This document shows positions 36,340 to 45,367 of a stretch of DNA of 64,000 bases, piece after piece (position 1 is the stretch's first letter; every line of letters begins with the position of its first letter). The stretch is taken from contig NZ_BLJQ01000006.1 in the NCBI RefSeq assembly GCF_014132155.1, forward strand, positions 64,501 through 128,500, read 5' to 3'. The notes beneath the pieces were generated by a model. The model was not told the DNA's origin, searched no databases, and saw nothing but the letters and a program-made list of their open reading frames with translations. The translations under genes were made by a program, and so were the position numbers. The stretch is from Gluconobacter sp. Gdi. GTDB taxonomy: Bacteria; Pseudomonadota; Alphaproteobacteria; Acetobacterales; Acetobacteraceae.

Positions 36340-37587
36340 GTGTCTTTGTCCCTTAACCGCCGTCTGAGCGCCCGCTCCCTTCTGCTGGCTGGTGCTATTG
36401 GTGCAGCTCTTATTGCTGGGCCTGCCGCCCATGCTGATGATGTGCTAGGCCAAGCTGTCGGCAAGGATCTTCAGCAGGCGCAGAGTGCTCTTGCCGCGAA
36501 GAGCTACGAAAAAGCCATGGCTGCGGTGGATGCCGCGGATGCGGTCAAGGGCAAGACGGATTACGAATCCTATACCATTGCCCAGATGCGTGCAGCGGTC
36601 GCTGCTCAGTCCGGCAACGTGGCTGCGGCAACCAAAGCTTATGACGTTCTCATCAACAGCTCCCGCACGCCGAAGGCTGCGAAGGGTCAGATGCTGATGG
36701 CTCAGGCTACCATGGCTTATGGTGCCAAGAACTATGCGGCTGCCATTCCACCGACCGAGCGCTATCTGCATGAGCACGGGCCCGATCCGCGCATGCAGAC
36801 CATGCTGATCCAGTGTTACTATCTTCAGGGTGACTGGAAAGGGACAGCCAAGGCTGCTCAGGAGCAGGTGGACGCAACGATCAAGGCAGGCAAGATTCCT
36901 GCTGAAAATCAGCTTCAGATGCTCGCCACCGCTTATACGAACCTGAAGGACGCGGACGCCAAGACGCACGCCTACGTCCTGCTGGCCAAGTATTATTCCA
37001 AGCCTGATTATTGGGCGATGCTGATCCATGATCTGGTCGCTAACCCGAACCTGGCACCACCGCTTGTATTCTATGTCGAGCGTCTGCGTCTGGCGACGGG
37101 TGTCCTGAAGGATCCGTCCGACTACCAGGACATGGGTGAGCGCGCTGTTCAGCTGGGTCTGCCCCAATTGGCGCTGAACCTGCTCAATCAGGGCTATGCC
37201 AACAAGTCTCTGGGTAACGGTCCGACAGCCGCTGGCGATGCGAAATTCCACGCATTTGTTGCACAGCGTGCCGCTGCTGACCGTGCACAACTTGCTCAGG
37301 CTGCTGCGTCTGCTGCTACGGATCCCTCTGCAGGTCCTGCTCTGACAACGGGTTATAATCTTGTTCTGAATGGTCAGGCTGATCAGGGCCTTGCCCTGAT
37401 GAAAACCGGCCTTGGGAAGAAGCCGCACTATCCGGATCTGGCCCAGATTGAATTTGGTATGGCGCAGATGGACGCTGGTCATAAGGCTGATGCCATCAAG
37501 ACCTTTGAAACCATCACCGGGAATGGTCCCGCAAAGGACGTTGCCGAACTTTGGGCTCTTCTGCTGTCTCGTCCTGCCGCTCACTGA
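36340..37587 (+). CDS. Secreted tetratricopeptide-type protein of the TonB cluster
   Basis: A 415-residue protein with a Sec signal peptide cleaved near AHADD, followed by alpha-helical repeats of TPR type (for example AQSALAAKSYEKAMAAVDAADAV and AQATMAYGAKNYAAAIPPTERYL, and a last repeat DLAQIEFGMAQMDAGHKADAIKTFETI). It starts with GTG three bases after the second exbD stop with GGAAGGA upstream, so it is part of the operon. Similar TPR proteins follow exbD in several alphaproteobacteria and are thought to act with the TonB machinery in the periplasm; I infer a scaffold or receptor-linked role. No enzymatic motif seen. Confidence 0.85.
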   Translation: MSLSLNRRLSARSLLLAGAIGAALIAGPAAHADDVLGQAVGKDLQQAQSALAAKSYEKAMAAVDAADAVKGKTDYESYTIAQMRAAVAAQSGNVAAATKAYDVLINSSRTPKAAKGQMLMAQATMAYGAKNYAAAIPPTERYLHEHGPDPRMQTMLIQCYYLQGDWKGTAKAAQEQVDATIKAGKIPAENQLQMLATAYTNLKDADAKTHAYVLLAKYYSKPDYWAMLIHDLVANPNLAPPLVFYVERLRLATGVLKDPSDYQDMGERAVQLGLPQLALNLLNQGYANKSLGNGPTAAGDAKFHAFVAQRAAADRAQLAQAAASAATDPSAGPALTTGYNLVLNGQADQGLALMKTGLGKKPHYPDLAQIEFGMAQMDAGHKADAIKTFETITGNGPAKDVAELWALLLSRPAAH

Positions 37588-37611
37588 GCTGGATAAGAGC
37601 TAAGATTTTAA

Positions 37612-37645
37612 GAAAAACGCCGGGTCATTCCCGGCGTTTTTTTTT
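37612..37645. terminator. Bidirectional terminator between the TonB cluster and flgH
   Basis: A perfect stem AAAAACGCCGGG/CCCGGCGTTTTT with a short loop and T runs on both strands serves the plus-strand TPR gene and the minus-strand flgH, which ends at 37648. Confidence 0.9.
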
Positions 37646-37647
37646 GT

Positions 37648-38394
37648 TTAGAATGGTAAAATCGAGTCCATGACCTGCTGTCCGTAACGAGGGGTCTGGA
37701 TCTGGGTGATGGTCCCTCTGCCGCCATAAGAAATACGGGCTTCCGCCATCCGATCGTGGGTAACGGTATTGTCCGCCGTTATGTCCTGTGGCCTGACAAT
37801 GCCGCTGACACCGAGCTCACGTAGTTCACTGTTGACCCGGACTTCCTGCTTCCCCATTACGACGAAATTTCCGTTTGGAAGAACCTGTGTGATGGTTCCT
37901 GCCAGACGGAGGGTTACCGTTTCATTCCGGATGATCTTTCCTGTTGCGCTGCTATCGCTACTGCTGGTTGTGTTCAGACTGTCAGCACCCGTTACAGCGC
38001 TGATGACTCGTCCTTTGATTCCAAACAGATTTGGGATTCCAAATTTTTCGTTGGCAGCACGATTGGCTGTCGTGCCGTTATTGAAAGCAGCGTTATCGGT
38101 GATGTCCACAATGATCGTGACCAGATCCCCAACCTGAGAGGCACGCTGGTCCTTGAAGAACGCACGGCTACCACTTCGCCACAGGCTGGAGGCTTCCTGC
38201 GGAGGGGGACGCAGGGGGGGCATGGGCATTGTGACAGGGCGATAGCTTGCTGCTAATGTTGGGTCGGTAATGGACGTCATGCGTGGCGGACGCCCAACTT
38301 CAGAGAGCTGGGCCAGCGAATTACAAGCGGAGAGGGCAGGTATTAGCCCGATCAGCCCCAGACAGCACATAGCATGACGAGATGGAAGCAACAT
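37648..38394 (-). CDS. flgH: Flagellar L-ring protein FlgH
   Basis: Outer-membrane lipoprotein forming the L-ring of the flagellar basal body. The 248-residue product has a lipobox (IPALSAC), followed by the FlgH core: SLWRSGSRAFFKDQRASQVGDLVTIIVDI, ANEKFGIPNLFGIKG, and the conserved C-terminal segment GNFVVMGKQEVRVNSELRELGVSGIVRPQDI with the final residues VMDSILPF. The ATG at 38394 gives a normal signal peptide; a TTG at 38424 would add ten residues. No other flagellar gene is adjacent, so it appears isolated from its usual flgAGHI cluster. Confidence 0.95.
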   Translation of the reverse strand: MLLPSRHAMCCLGLIGLIPALSACNSLAQLSEVGRPPRMTSITDPTLAASYRPVTMPMPPLRPPPQEASSLWRSGSRAFFKDQRASQVGDLVTIIVDITDNAAFNNGTTANRAANEKFGIPNLFGIKGRVISAVTGADSLNTTSSSDSSATGKIIRNETVTLRLAGTITQVLPNGNFVVMGKQEVRVNSELRELGVSGIVRPQDITADNTVTHDRMAEARISYGGRGTITQIQTPRYGQQVMDSILPF

Positions 38395-38697
38395 GTATGG
38401 GGCAATTCCGTTTGTTCTGAACAAAACGACCCAAACATATGTTTCGTAAAAAACGGGTTAACTCTGTGCCTAAGTGGGGTGTTTAGCGCACTTTTCTCCG
38501 GTTTATGAAAGTCGAAGTATCCATATTGTCTTCGCTCCAACGCTCATGCAGTGGGAGGGTCAGCATTTGCAGGATGGAAGCTAATGTCGTGGTGTGCATA
38601 AACAGGACGGGTTGAGGGCGACATCAAGGAAAATTCATTTTTGAGCGTTGATAGTTCGATAAGCGACTACATTAAAAATGGCATGGAAAAGGCTCGC
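38395..38697. other. Divergent intergenic region upstream of flgH and the OprB porin
   Basis: About 300 bases carrying the promoters of both divergent genes. It is noticeably AT-richer than the coding sequence in its middle and at 38625-38645. I could not place a consensus promoter or operator with confidence, and no small gene is evident. Confidence 0.45.
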
Positions 38698-40200
38698 ATG
38701 GCTGTGGTGCAGCGTATAATGTGCGTCGCCGTTTCCGCATGTGTATTGTCTTTGACCAGCGTTGCGGTGGCTGCCGAACCAGCGTCTGACTCGTCTTCGT
38801 CTGAAGGGCGTACCGCTTCTGATCAGGCCAACGGGGAAACAGAGGCTGCACCGCTTTCAGCTGGAGCGGCGGAACTCCTGCCAAAGGCTTCGGCGTATGA
38901 AGATCTGGCCGGGAATCTGTCTGCCCCGCCGTCGCTCTTTTCCTTTGTGAACGATGCTCATGGTTGGCTCAGGCGTCATGGAACCATTGCTCAGTTCGAT
39001 AATATGAACGAGATGATGGGCGCTGTGACGGCTCCGACCAAAGGGTATGGTTACAAGCAGGGCGCGTCTAATGCCGGACAGTATGCTCTGAACATTGTGA
39101 CGGATTGGAACCGTCTGGCGAAGCTTCAGGGCTTTGCGACTCATGTGATTTTTATAGGGCGCTACGGCACAACGGCTAACCGCATGTTTGGAGACTGGCT
39201 GGCTCACAGTCAGGAAACCTATGGTGGTGGCGGAAACGTCGTGGTGCATCTTGTGATGGCATATGGGGAGCAGCACCTGTTCCAGAACCGACTGGCAATC
39301 GCAGCGGGGCGTATGTCCCAGCTTTCGGATTTCGCAGCCGGTACGGTGTTCTGCTCCTTCGTTAACAACAGCTTCTGTGGTCGCCCCAAAGGTGCTTCTG
39401 ACAGCGCCTATTACAGCTCTTATCCGGCGTCTGTTTGGGCGTTGCGTGTGAGGGGGCGTCCCTGGCGGCGGGATGTTTATGTCGAAACGGGTGTCTATTT
39501 TGCGGAAGAGGGCATTTATTCGGTCGCGCAACACAGAACAGGGTTCAAGCTGAACGGCTCGAATATTGTTGGTGAAATCTTTCCCGTAGAAATCGGATGG
39601 CAGCCTATCTTCCGTCGCCCCTCCGGAGAGCTCGCGTATCCAGGCCATTATAAGCTGGGCATTGCCGTGGAAACGATGGGGCGGTCTGAGAACTTTTTGG
39701 ATACGCTGGGAAATCCCTATGCGGATAGCGGATATTCCGCTGCCCGACATAGCGGTTCATGGTCCACGTGGTTGATGGCGGATCAACGAATCAAAGGCTC
39801 CAGAATCAACCCGCAGGGCGGTGTGACGCTCATGGGGGGTGTCGTGCTAAACGAGCCTCGAACGGCACTCAGGGATCGGCAGATCTATCTGGGGGCAACC
39901 TGGAAAGGCTTCTGGGCCGCCCGGCCATCAGACACGATTGGACTGGCGGTCTCGTATGTTCATATCGCGTCAGGTGTGCAGAGAACTGAACGGATTCTTC
40001 TGGCTGCTGGCAAGTCTCTGCCTTATCGGGCGACGGGATTGCAGACGCATCAGGAAGTTGCAGAGCTGAACTACACGTTCGCAATCGGCCGTGCGATGAC
40101 GTTTGAGCCTGATCTCCAATATTACCATAACCCGAACGGGCAGGTGAACTTACGGGATGCTGTCATGATGGGCTTCAAGAGTCATATCGAAATTTTCTAA
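38698..40200 (+). CDS. oprB: OprB-family carbohydrate porin
   Basis: An outer-membrane beta-barrel of the carbohydrate-selective porin family. The 500-residue protein has a signal peptide ending VAVAAEP, then a barrel with the family's typical phrases: NRLAIAAGRMSQLSDFA, WALRVRGRPWRRDVYVETGVYF, FPVEIGWQP, PGHYKLGIAVET, and the closing strand VNLRDAVMMGFKSHIEIF ending in Phe. Acetic acid bacteria carry several OprB copies for glucose and polyol uptake into the periplasm, where membrane dehydrogenases act. I chose ATG 38698 for its AAAGG site; ATG 38683 is possible. It may be cotranscribed with the small lipoprotein after it. Confidence 0.9.
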   Translation: MAVVQRIMCVAVSACVLSLTSVAVAAEPASDSSSSEGRTASDQANGETEAAPLSAGAAELLPKASAYEDLAGNLSAPPSLFSFVNDAHGWLRRHGTIAQFDNMNEMMGAVTAPTKGYGYKQGASNAGQYALNIVTDWNRLAKLQGFATHVIFIGRYGTTANRMFGDWLAHSQETYGGGGNVVVHLVMAYGEQHLFQNRLAIAAGRMSQLSDFAAGTVFCSFVNNSFCGRPKGASDSAYYSSYPASVWALRVRGRPWRRDVYVETGVYFAEEGIYSVAQHRTGFKLNGSNIVGEIFPVEIGWQPIFRRPSGELAYPGHYKLGIAVETMGRSENFLDTLGNPYADSGYSAARHSGSWSTWLMADQRIKGSRINPQGGVTLMGGVVLNEPRTALRDRQIYLGATWKGFWAARPSDTIGLAVSYVHIASGVQRTERILLAAGKSLPYRATGLQTHQEVAELNYTFAIGRAMTFEPDLQYYHNPNGQVNLRDAVMMGFKSHIEIF

Positions 40201-40278
40201 CTTCGTTACGTGCAGGGAACCGAGAACGGCGCAGACCGTTTCTGATGGCTTCACCGTCTTTTCGGAGGATTACTCCAC

Positions 40279-40446
40279 GTGCGTAAATCGATATTGCTTC
40301 TTCTGGCCCTTTCCGTGTCCTGCGTGACGCTGACAGCCTGTGAACACCACCGGACGTTTGGTGAAAAGGTGCGCGACACCGTCGATCCGCCGAAGGGGCC
40401 TATCGAACGTGCCGGCCGCTCTGTGGATCGTTCTCTGGGGAACTGA
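40279..40446 (+). CDS. Small lipoprotein, 55 residues
   Basis: A tiny gene starting with GTG, with GGAGG ten bases upstream. The product has a basic start, hydrophobic stretch and lipobox (TLTAC), so a 34-residue lipidated mature peptide is expected, carrying DTVDPPKGPIERAGRSVDR. I recall similar short Asp/Pro/Arg lipoproteins in acetobacteria but know no function. It is 78 bases after the OprB gene and probably in the same transcript. Confidence 0.8.
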   Translation: MRKSILLLLALSVSCVTLTACEHHRTFGEKVRDTVDPPKGPIERAGRSVDRSLGN

Positions 40447-40651
40447 GTCCCGCACCCTGCAGGAGAGTCTCTCTCTTGCCCCGTGGCTGAATGTGGTCGA
40501 GAACGAAGGGATGGCGGAATGGCCGTGCCTTCGTTCGGTGCTCAGACCCGTCAGCATGGGAGAATGATCAATGCTGCCTGTTTCGGAAAATTCGCTTCTT
40601 ACGTCCTCTGACCCTCTCGGCTCTTTATGGTGGTCGGTGTGAGGGCAGGCA

Positions 40652-41557
40652 ATGCGAATTCTTCTTACGGGTGGTCTTGGGTTTGTTGGAACCCATTTGA
40701 AAACACGCCTTAAGGACCGGATGCCCGATCATGTTCTGATCGAAGGGCAACTGAATATTCTGGACCGTGAGGCCGTAGAGCGTGTGGTACAGGACACACG
40801 GCCCGATGCCTGCATTCACCTTGCTGCCGTGTCATCGGTTCTGGAGGCCAGTCAGGACACGCAGCGTGCCTGGCAAGTCAATCTGGACGGAACGATGAAT
40901 CTGGCGGAGACGTTTCAGAAACACGCCCGCCACATCCGTTTTGTCTATGTGTCTTCAGCTGAAATTTATGGTGCCTCTTTTGCGGAAGGCGTTCCCTTAA
41001 ACGAAACTGCGACGGTAGCACCGTTGAATTCTTATGCGGCCAGTAAGGCGGCGGCTGATATGGCGGTAGGAATGATGGCGAAAGAGGGTCTGCACGCTGT
41101 ACGGATGCGGCCCTTCACGCAAGCTGGAAGCGATCAGGATCCGAATGCCATCCTACCCTTTCTGGCCGCTCAGGTCGCTCGGGTTGAGGCGCACCAGCAG
41201 ACGACCATTACGATAAACCATCCGGATGTTGGGTATGACATCACAAATGTTCGGGATGCCTGTGATGCTTATATCGATGCCCTGACGCTACCCGAGGCTC
41301 CTGCGGATGGCACGATCCTGAATATTTGCAGCGGTGAGACCAGAACGGTTCGTGCCATGTTGAATGACCTGATGGAGATGGCGGGCGTCAAAGCAGACAT
41401 CTGCCTGGATTCTACGCGTCAGACACCGTCAGGACTGCAGAATATGCGGGGTGATCCGTCTGAAGCACAACGCATTCTGGGCTGGACGGCGCAGATCTCC
41501 TGGAAAAACACTCTTGAGGAAGTTCTGAACGACTGGCGCTGGCGCATCAGGTCCTGA
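40652..41557 (+). CDS. NAD-dependent epimerase/dehydratase (extended SDR)
   Basis: A 301-residue nucleotide-sugar epimerase/reductase of the extended SDR family. It has the dinucleotide-binding GGLGFVG at the N-terminus, DACIHLAAVSSV, a YVSSAEIYG strand, and the catalytic Tyr-x3-Lys in SYAASKAAADMAV. The overall arrangement resembles GDP-4-dehydro-6-deoxy-D-mannose reductases (Rmd), which make GDP-D-rhamnose, but that substrate is inference. It probably supplies a sugar for polysaccharide or lipopolysaccharide. About 200 bases separate it from the upstream lipoprotein; the gmhA gene nearby is convergent. Confidence 0.85.
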   Translation: MRILLTGGLGFVGTHLKTRLKDRMPDHVLIEGQLNILDREAVERVVQDTRPDACIHLAAVSSVLEASQDTQRAWQVNLDGTMNLAETFQKHARHIRFVYVSSAEIYGASFAEGVPLNETATVAPLNSYAASKAAADMAVGMMAKEGLHAVRMRPFTQAGSDQDPNAILPFLAAQVARVEAHQQTTITINHPDVGYDITNVRDACDAYIDALTLPEAPADGTILNICSGETRTVRAMLNDLMEMAGVKADICLDSTRQTPSGLQNMRGDPSEAQRILGWTAQISWKNTLEEVLNDWRWRIRS

Positions 41558-41566
41558 TAATTCAGG

Positions 41567-41614
41567 GCATGGATCCGGCGGACAGTGACCAGGATCTGTC
41601 TGCTGGGTCCATGC
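41567..41614. terminator. 19-base-pair hairpin between convergent epimerase and gmhA
   Basis: GCATGGATCC to 41585 pairs along its whole length with CTGTCTGCTGGG to 41614, 19 pairs with only three G-U wobbles on the plus-strand RNA and a ten-base loop. There is no T run; its position 10 bases after the epimerase stop suggests transcription termination or mRNA protection. Confidence 0.5.
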
Positions 41615-41633
41615 TCAGTTCAGTGGTGCCTGC

Positions 41634-42278
41634 TCAGTGCTGTTCGTGAATGGAGGATTGTGGGCACAGCGCCCGCTCAACCAGTGCGCAGACAATGTGT
41701 GCAGCTGTAATATGCATCTGCTGGATCAGTGGCGTCCATGCAGAAGGAACGCGGAGTACGAAATCCGCTTCCGGAATTTCGACCGACGTCTGGCCTGTAA
41801 AGACGATGGTTGTGACCCCTTGCGAGCGAGCAGCCTTGAGTGCTTCCACGATATTCGGCGAACGCCCGGATGTGGTGATGCCAAGGAAAACGTCGCCCTT
41901 GCGACCCAGCGCAAGCACCTGTCGGGAAAAGACGTGGTCGAAGCCATAGTCGTTGCCGATGGCCGTCAGGCTGGATGTGTCCGTTGTTAGGGCAATAGCG
42001 GCCAGTGGGCGACGGTCATACATCAGGCGGGCCGTGAATTCGCCAGCAATGTGCTGGGCATCCGCCGCGCTTCCGCCATTTCCGGCAACCAGCAGCTTTC
42101 CATCGTCCTGCAGCGCGGATGTGATGGTCAATGCAATGCCTGCCATCATTTCTGAACAGGCTTCATCTTTCGAGAAGGCCACCATCGTCTCGGCTGACTG
42201 GGTAAGATAATCCTGCATATAATTCCGTTCGGAAGCAGAAAGATCATTCAGCAGGGTGGATGTCTGGTTCGTGGACAT
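41634..42278 (-). CDS. gmhA: Phosphoheptose isomerase (SIS domain)
   Basis: Converts sedoheptulose-7-phosphate to glycero-manno-heptose-7-phosphate for lipopolysaccharide core. The 214-residue protein has the family's KLLVAGNGGSAADAQHIAGEFTARL and the SIS-domain GITTSGRSPNIVEALKAAR. The zinc-ligand His is in ADAQHIAGE. The start is uncertain between ATG 42278 and TTG 42287, both near an AGGAG. The rest of the heptose pathway (hldE, gmhB) is not in the window. A more general SIS sugar isomerase is a minor alternative. Confidence 0.9.
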   Translation of the reverse strand: MSTNQTSTLLNDLSASERNYMQDYLTQSAETMVAFSKDEACSEMMAGIALTITSALQDDGKLLVAGNGGSAADAQHIAGEFTARLMYDRRPLAAIALTTDTSSLTAIGNDYGFDHVFSRQVLALGRKGDVFLGITTSGRSPNIVEALKAARSQGVTTIVFTGQTSVEIPEADFVLRVPSAWTPLIQQMHITAAHIVCALVERALCPQSSIHEQH

Positions 42279-42426
42279 CAGGGTCAAGAACTCCTGGAGC
42301 GCAATAGAAAGGGCGGTGGCGTAGCTCCTTCAGGCTCACCGACATGCCAGAGACACAGACTGTTTCGAGGCGCATCTGTCAAGCGACTGACTGATAAAGC
42401 AGTCTCGTTAACTTGTACGTTAAAGA

Positions 42427-42441
42427 TTGAAACGCTTTTTC
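42427..42441. promoter_or_regulatory. LacI-operator-like sequence upstream of the alpha-glucosidase
   Basis: TTGAAACGCTTTTTC resembles the half-palindromic core AAACGCTTT of LacI-family operators and lies 45 bases before the alpha-glucosidase start. No LacI regulator gene is in the window, so this is only a candidate site. Confidence 0.3.
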
Positions 42442-42485
42442 CTGGTGCGTCGTTGAAGGCTTATATCCGCGAGGAGATAGCCCGG

Positions 42486-44231
42486 ATGTCACAGCCTTCC
42501 CCCAACGATTCCAACGCACCATTCCTGACAGCCCTTCGTGCCAGTGAAGCCAATACGCCCGACAAGAGGCGCTGGTGGAAGGAAGCTGTGGTTTATCAGG
42601 TCTATACACGGTCATTCTGTGATAGCGACGGGGATGGAATAGGAGATCTTCCGGGTCTCATCAGCCGGTTGGATTATCTGCAATCGCTCGGCGTACAGGT
42701 GATCTGGCTGGCCCCGCACTATGACAGCCCGAATGTTGATAACGGGTACGACATCCGGGATTACCGCAAAGTCGATCCCCTTCAGGGGACCATGGAAGAC
42801 TTTGACCGTCTGGTAGCAGGATTAAATGCCCGGGGTATGAAGCTCATTGTGGATATTGTCGCCAACCACACGAGTGATCAGCATGCATGGTTTCGACAGA
42901 GCCGAGCCGGGCGGGATAATCCCTACCGTGATTTCTATATCTGGAGGGATGGCCGGGACAGCGGTCCGCCCAACAACTATCTGTCCATTTTTGGCGGGAG
43001 TGCATGGGAGAGGGATGAAGCGACAGGGCAATATTATTTGCACTATTTTGCCCGGGAGCAGCCCGATTTGAACTGGGAAAACCCCCATGTCCGGGAAGAA
43101 ATATATAGCATGATGCGTTTCTGGCTCGACCGTGGCGTGTCTGGCTTTCGGCTGGACGCAATCTGCTTTCTGTCCAAGTTATCAGGCCTCAGAGACCTTA
43201 CGCTCGCCGAAATGGAAAGTCTGGAGCATGTTTATGTCACAGGCCCCAAGGTGCATGACTATCTCCAGGAAATGCACCGGGAGGTTTTCGCAGGCCGAGA
43301 TCTTCTGACAGTTGGGGAAGCTTTTGGTGTGCCCTTCGATGAGACCCCGGCTTTTGTTGCGGAAAGCCGACGGGAAATGACGATGGTTTTCCATTTCGAA
43401 ATTGTCCGCCTTGGTCGCCATGACTGGCAGGTTCAGGATTGGACGATCAAGGATCTCAAAGCAGTTTTAAGCGGGGAAGATACATCTTCTGGCCCAGAGG
43501 GCTGGCTGACATCCTTTCTGGAAAACCATGATAACCCACGATCTGTCTCATGGTTCGGAGATCCTTCGCCCAAAGGGCACGGCCCATCAGCCAAGGCACT
43601 GGCAACAATGCTCCTGATGCGACGTGGGACGCCCTATATTTATCAGGGGCAGGAAATTGGCATGACGAATATCCGGTTCGATGGGATCGAGGATTTCGAG
43701 GACATCAATGCCAGGGGCATTTGGGACAATACTGTCGGTATTGGAAAAATGTCCGCAAAAGAGGTGTTGTCCAGCCTGTCAAAGATCAGTCGGGATAATG
43801 CACGAACACCCATGCAATGGGATGGAACGTCGCGTGCCGGGTTTACGACTGGTGTGCCGTGGTTTCGGATCAATCCAAATCATACGGAAATCAATGTGGC
43901 CCAGCAGGAAGCTGACCCCGGGTCCATTCTGAATTATTACCGCTGCTTGATTGAGCTTCGCGCTACGCATCAGGCGCTGATTTACGGTACATTTGAAGAT
44001 GTTGATCCAGACCATCCTTCGGTCATTGCGTTTACGCGTACGCTAGAGGACGAGCAGTTTCTTGTTCTGATCAATATGTGCGGGGAAAAGGAACACTATA
44101 TTCTGCCGCATGGTCTGAAAATATCTGAGGTTCTGATCGACAGCGCATTTACTCAGGCAGCGGACGTGCTACCTGAGCTGAAGCCTTGGCAGGCAGGCGT
44201 TTATCGGCTGGCACCACCCGCGGATATCTGA
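42486..44231 (+). CDS. Alpha-glucosidase (GH13 family)
   Basis: A 581-residue cytosolic glycoside hydrolase of family 13, oligo-1,6-glucosidase/alpha-glucosidase type. Conserved regions: WWKEAVVYQVYTRSFCDSDGDGIGDL, region I VDIVANHTSD, region II GFRLDAICF with the nucleophile Asp, region III TVGEAFG with the acid/base Glu, region IV FLENHDNPRSVS with the transition-state Asp. It would hydrolyse maltose, isomaltose or sucrose-like disaccharides. No signal peptide, so substrates must be imported. GGAG lies nine bases before the ATG. A LacI-operator-like GAAACGCTTT sequence lies about 50 bases upstream. It is divergent from gmhA. Confidence 0.92.
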   Translation: MSQPSPNDSNAPFLTALRASEANTPDKRRWWKEAVVYQVYTRSFCDSDGDGIGDLPGLISRLDYLQSLGVQVIWLAPHYDSPNVDNGYDIRDYRKVDPLQGTMEDFDRLVAGLNARGMKLIVDIVANHTSDQHAWFRQSRAGRDNPYRDFYIWRDGRDSGPPNNYLSIFGGSAWERDEATGQYYLHYFAREQPDLNWENPHVREEIYSMMRFWLDRGVSGFRLDAICFLSKLSGLRDLTLAEMESLEHVYVTGPKVHDYLQEMHREVFAGRDLLTVGEAFGVPFDETPAFVAESRREMTMVFHFEIVRLGRHDWQVQDWTIKDLKAVLSGEDTSSGPEGWLTSFLENHDNPRSVSWFGDPSPKGHGPSAKALATMLLMRRGTPYIYQGQEIGMTNIRFDGIEDFEDINARGIWDNTVGIGKMSAKEVLSSLSKISRDNARTPMQWDGTSRAGFTTGVPWFRINPNHTEINVAQQEADPGSILNYYRCLIELRATHQALIYGTFEDVDPDHPSVIAFTRTLEDEQFLVLINMCGEKEHYILPHGLKISEVLIDSAFTQAADVLPELKPWQAGVYRLAPPADI

Positions 44232-44257
44232 AGAGACGTCTGCTCAGTTAGGCAGCC

Positions 44258-45367
44258 TCAAAAAGTTCTTTGCCCACCAACCCAGACTTCCGCGATTTGC
44301 AGCGCGTCATCCAGAACGGTGAAATCGGCTAGGAGGTCGGGAGTAATGGTGCCCCGATCATGAAGGCCAAGATAAGTCGCTGCATTGGTGCTAACGAGCC
44401 GTGCAGCCTCCGGAAGTGATTTCCCGGCCTGCACGGCGTTGCGCACAGCCTGATCAAGAGTCAGGACACTTCCTGCCAGAGAGCCGCCGGGAAGGCGGAC
44501 AACGCCGTCCTGGATCAGGACGTCCTGGCCGCCCAGACTGCTGGGGCCTTCCGGTTCACCTGTTCCCCGCATGGCATCTGTCACGAACAGGAGGCGGTCT
44601 CCCATAACGCGTGAGGCCAGACGAAAGCTGGCGGGGTGCACGTGGTAGGTATCGAAGATCATCTCTGCATACGCGGTGTCGCTGCACATGAGTGCCGTCA
44701 CAGGGCCGGGCTTGCGCCCCTCAATTGCAGACATGGCATTGAAAAGATGGGTCGCACCGACGGTGCCGCCAGCTCCACAGACAAGGCAGATGGCGCGTTC
44801 GGCTCCTTCATGATCTGTGGTGGTATGGCCAAGACTGACTCTTACGCCAGCCGCTGCAAAACTGCGCATGGCACTTTCTGCATGGTCTAATTCGGGAGCA
44901 AGCGTGACCACGCGGACACACCCGGTTTCGACAGCTTCCTGAACCCGGTCAGGGGAGGGCGGAATGGCAAAGGGAGGCTGCGCACCCAGCTTGTGGGGAC
45001 TCACAAACGGCCCTTCCAAATGGGCTCCATGAATGCGCGGACCGTTTTCCACCCCACGTTCACAGACTTCCGCGACGGCTCTCAGGGCATTCATTACGTC
45101 ATTCCAGGGTGCCGTAATGGTTGTTGGGAGAATGGTCGTAGTGCCGTGAGACATGTGGAACCGGGACAGTGTTTCAATGGCTTCCACACCGTCCATGGTG
45201 TCGGCCCCACCGCCACCGTGAACATGTCCATCAATGAAGCCCGGAAGAATGTAACGGTTGCCAGCGTTTTTCAGCGGCTCAAGATCGTGGATATGGGTGC
45301 CGAAGGTCACGCGACCGGGGACGATCCGGTCCCGGAGTACGAGATTTCCATCGAGATGAGACGTCAT
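44258..45367 (-). CDS. nagA: N-acetylhexosamine-6-phosphate deacetylase
   Basis: Deacetylates N-acetylglucosamine-6-P (or the galactosamine analogue). The 369-residue enzyme has the metal and catalytic pieces of NagA: PGFIDGHVHGGGG, GAHLEGPFVSPHKLGAQP with the metal-binding Glu, a VSLGHTTTD strand, GATHLFNAMSA, and the catalytic Asp in FVTDAMRGTG. Its start overlaps the permease stop by four bases, so it is the last member of a five-gene operon. In this context, with AgaS- and KbaZ-like genes, GalNAc-6-P is a likely substrate, but sequence alone cannot separate the two sugars. Confidence 0.92.
   Translation of the reverse strand: MTSHLDGNLVLRDRIVPGRVTFGTHIHDLEPLKNAGNRYILPGFIDGHVHGGGGADTMDGVEAIETLSRFHMSHGTTTILPTTITAPWNDVMNALRAVAEVCERGVENGPRIHGAHLEGPFVSPHKLGAQPPFAIPPSPDRVQEAVETGCVRVVTLAPELDHAESAMRSFAAAGVRVSLGHTTTDHEGAERAICLVCGAGGTVGATHLFNAMSAIEGRKPGPVTALMCSDTAYAEMIFDTYHVHPASFRLASRVMGDRLLFVTDAMRGTGEPEGPSSLGGQDVLIQDGVVRLPGGSLAGSVLTLDQAVRNAVQAGKSLPEAARLVSTNAATYLGLHDRGTITPDLLADFTVLDDALQIAEVWVGGQRTF

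Noticed and set aside
36445-37584. 379-codon open frame opposite the TPR protein gene
   Set aside because: Antisense shadow without domains.
40447-40651. Short frames of about 20-30 codons before the epimerase gene
   Set aside because: One (near 40571) has a GGGAG upstream, but the peptides have no signal or conserved feature that I can recognise.
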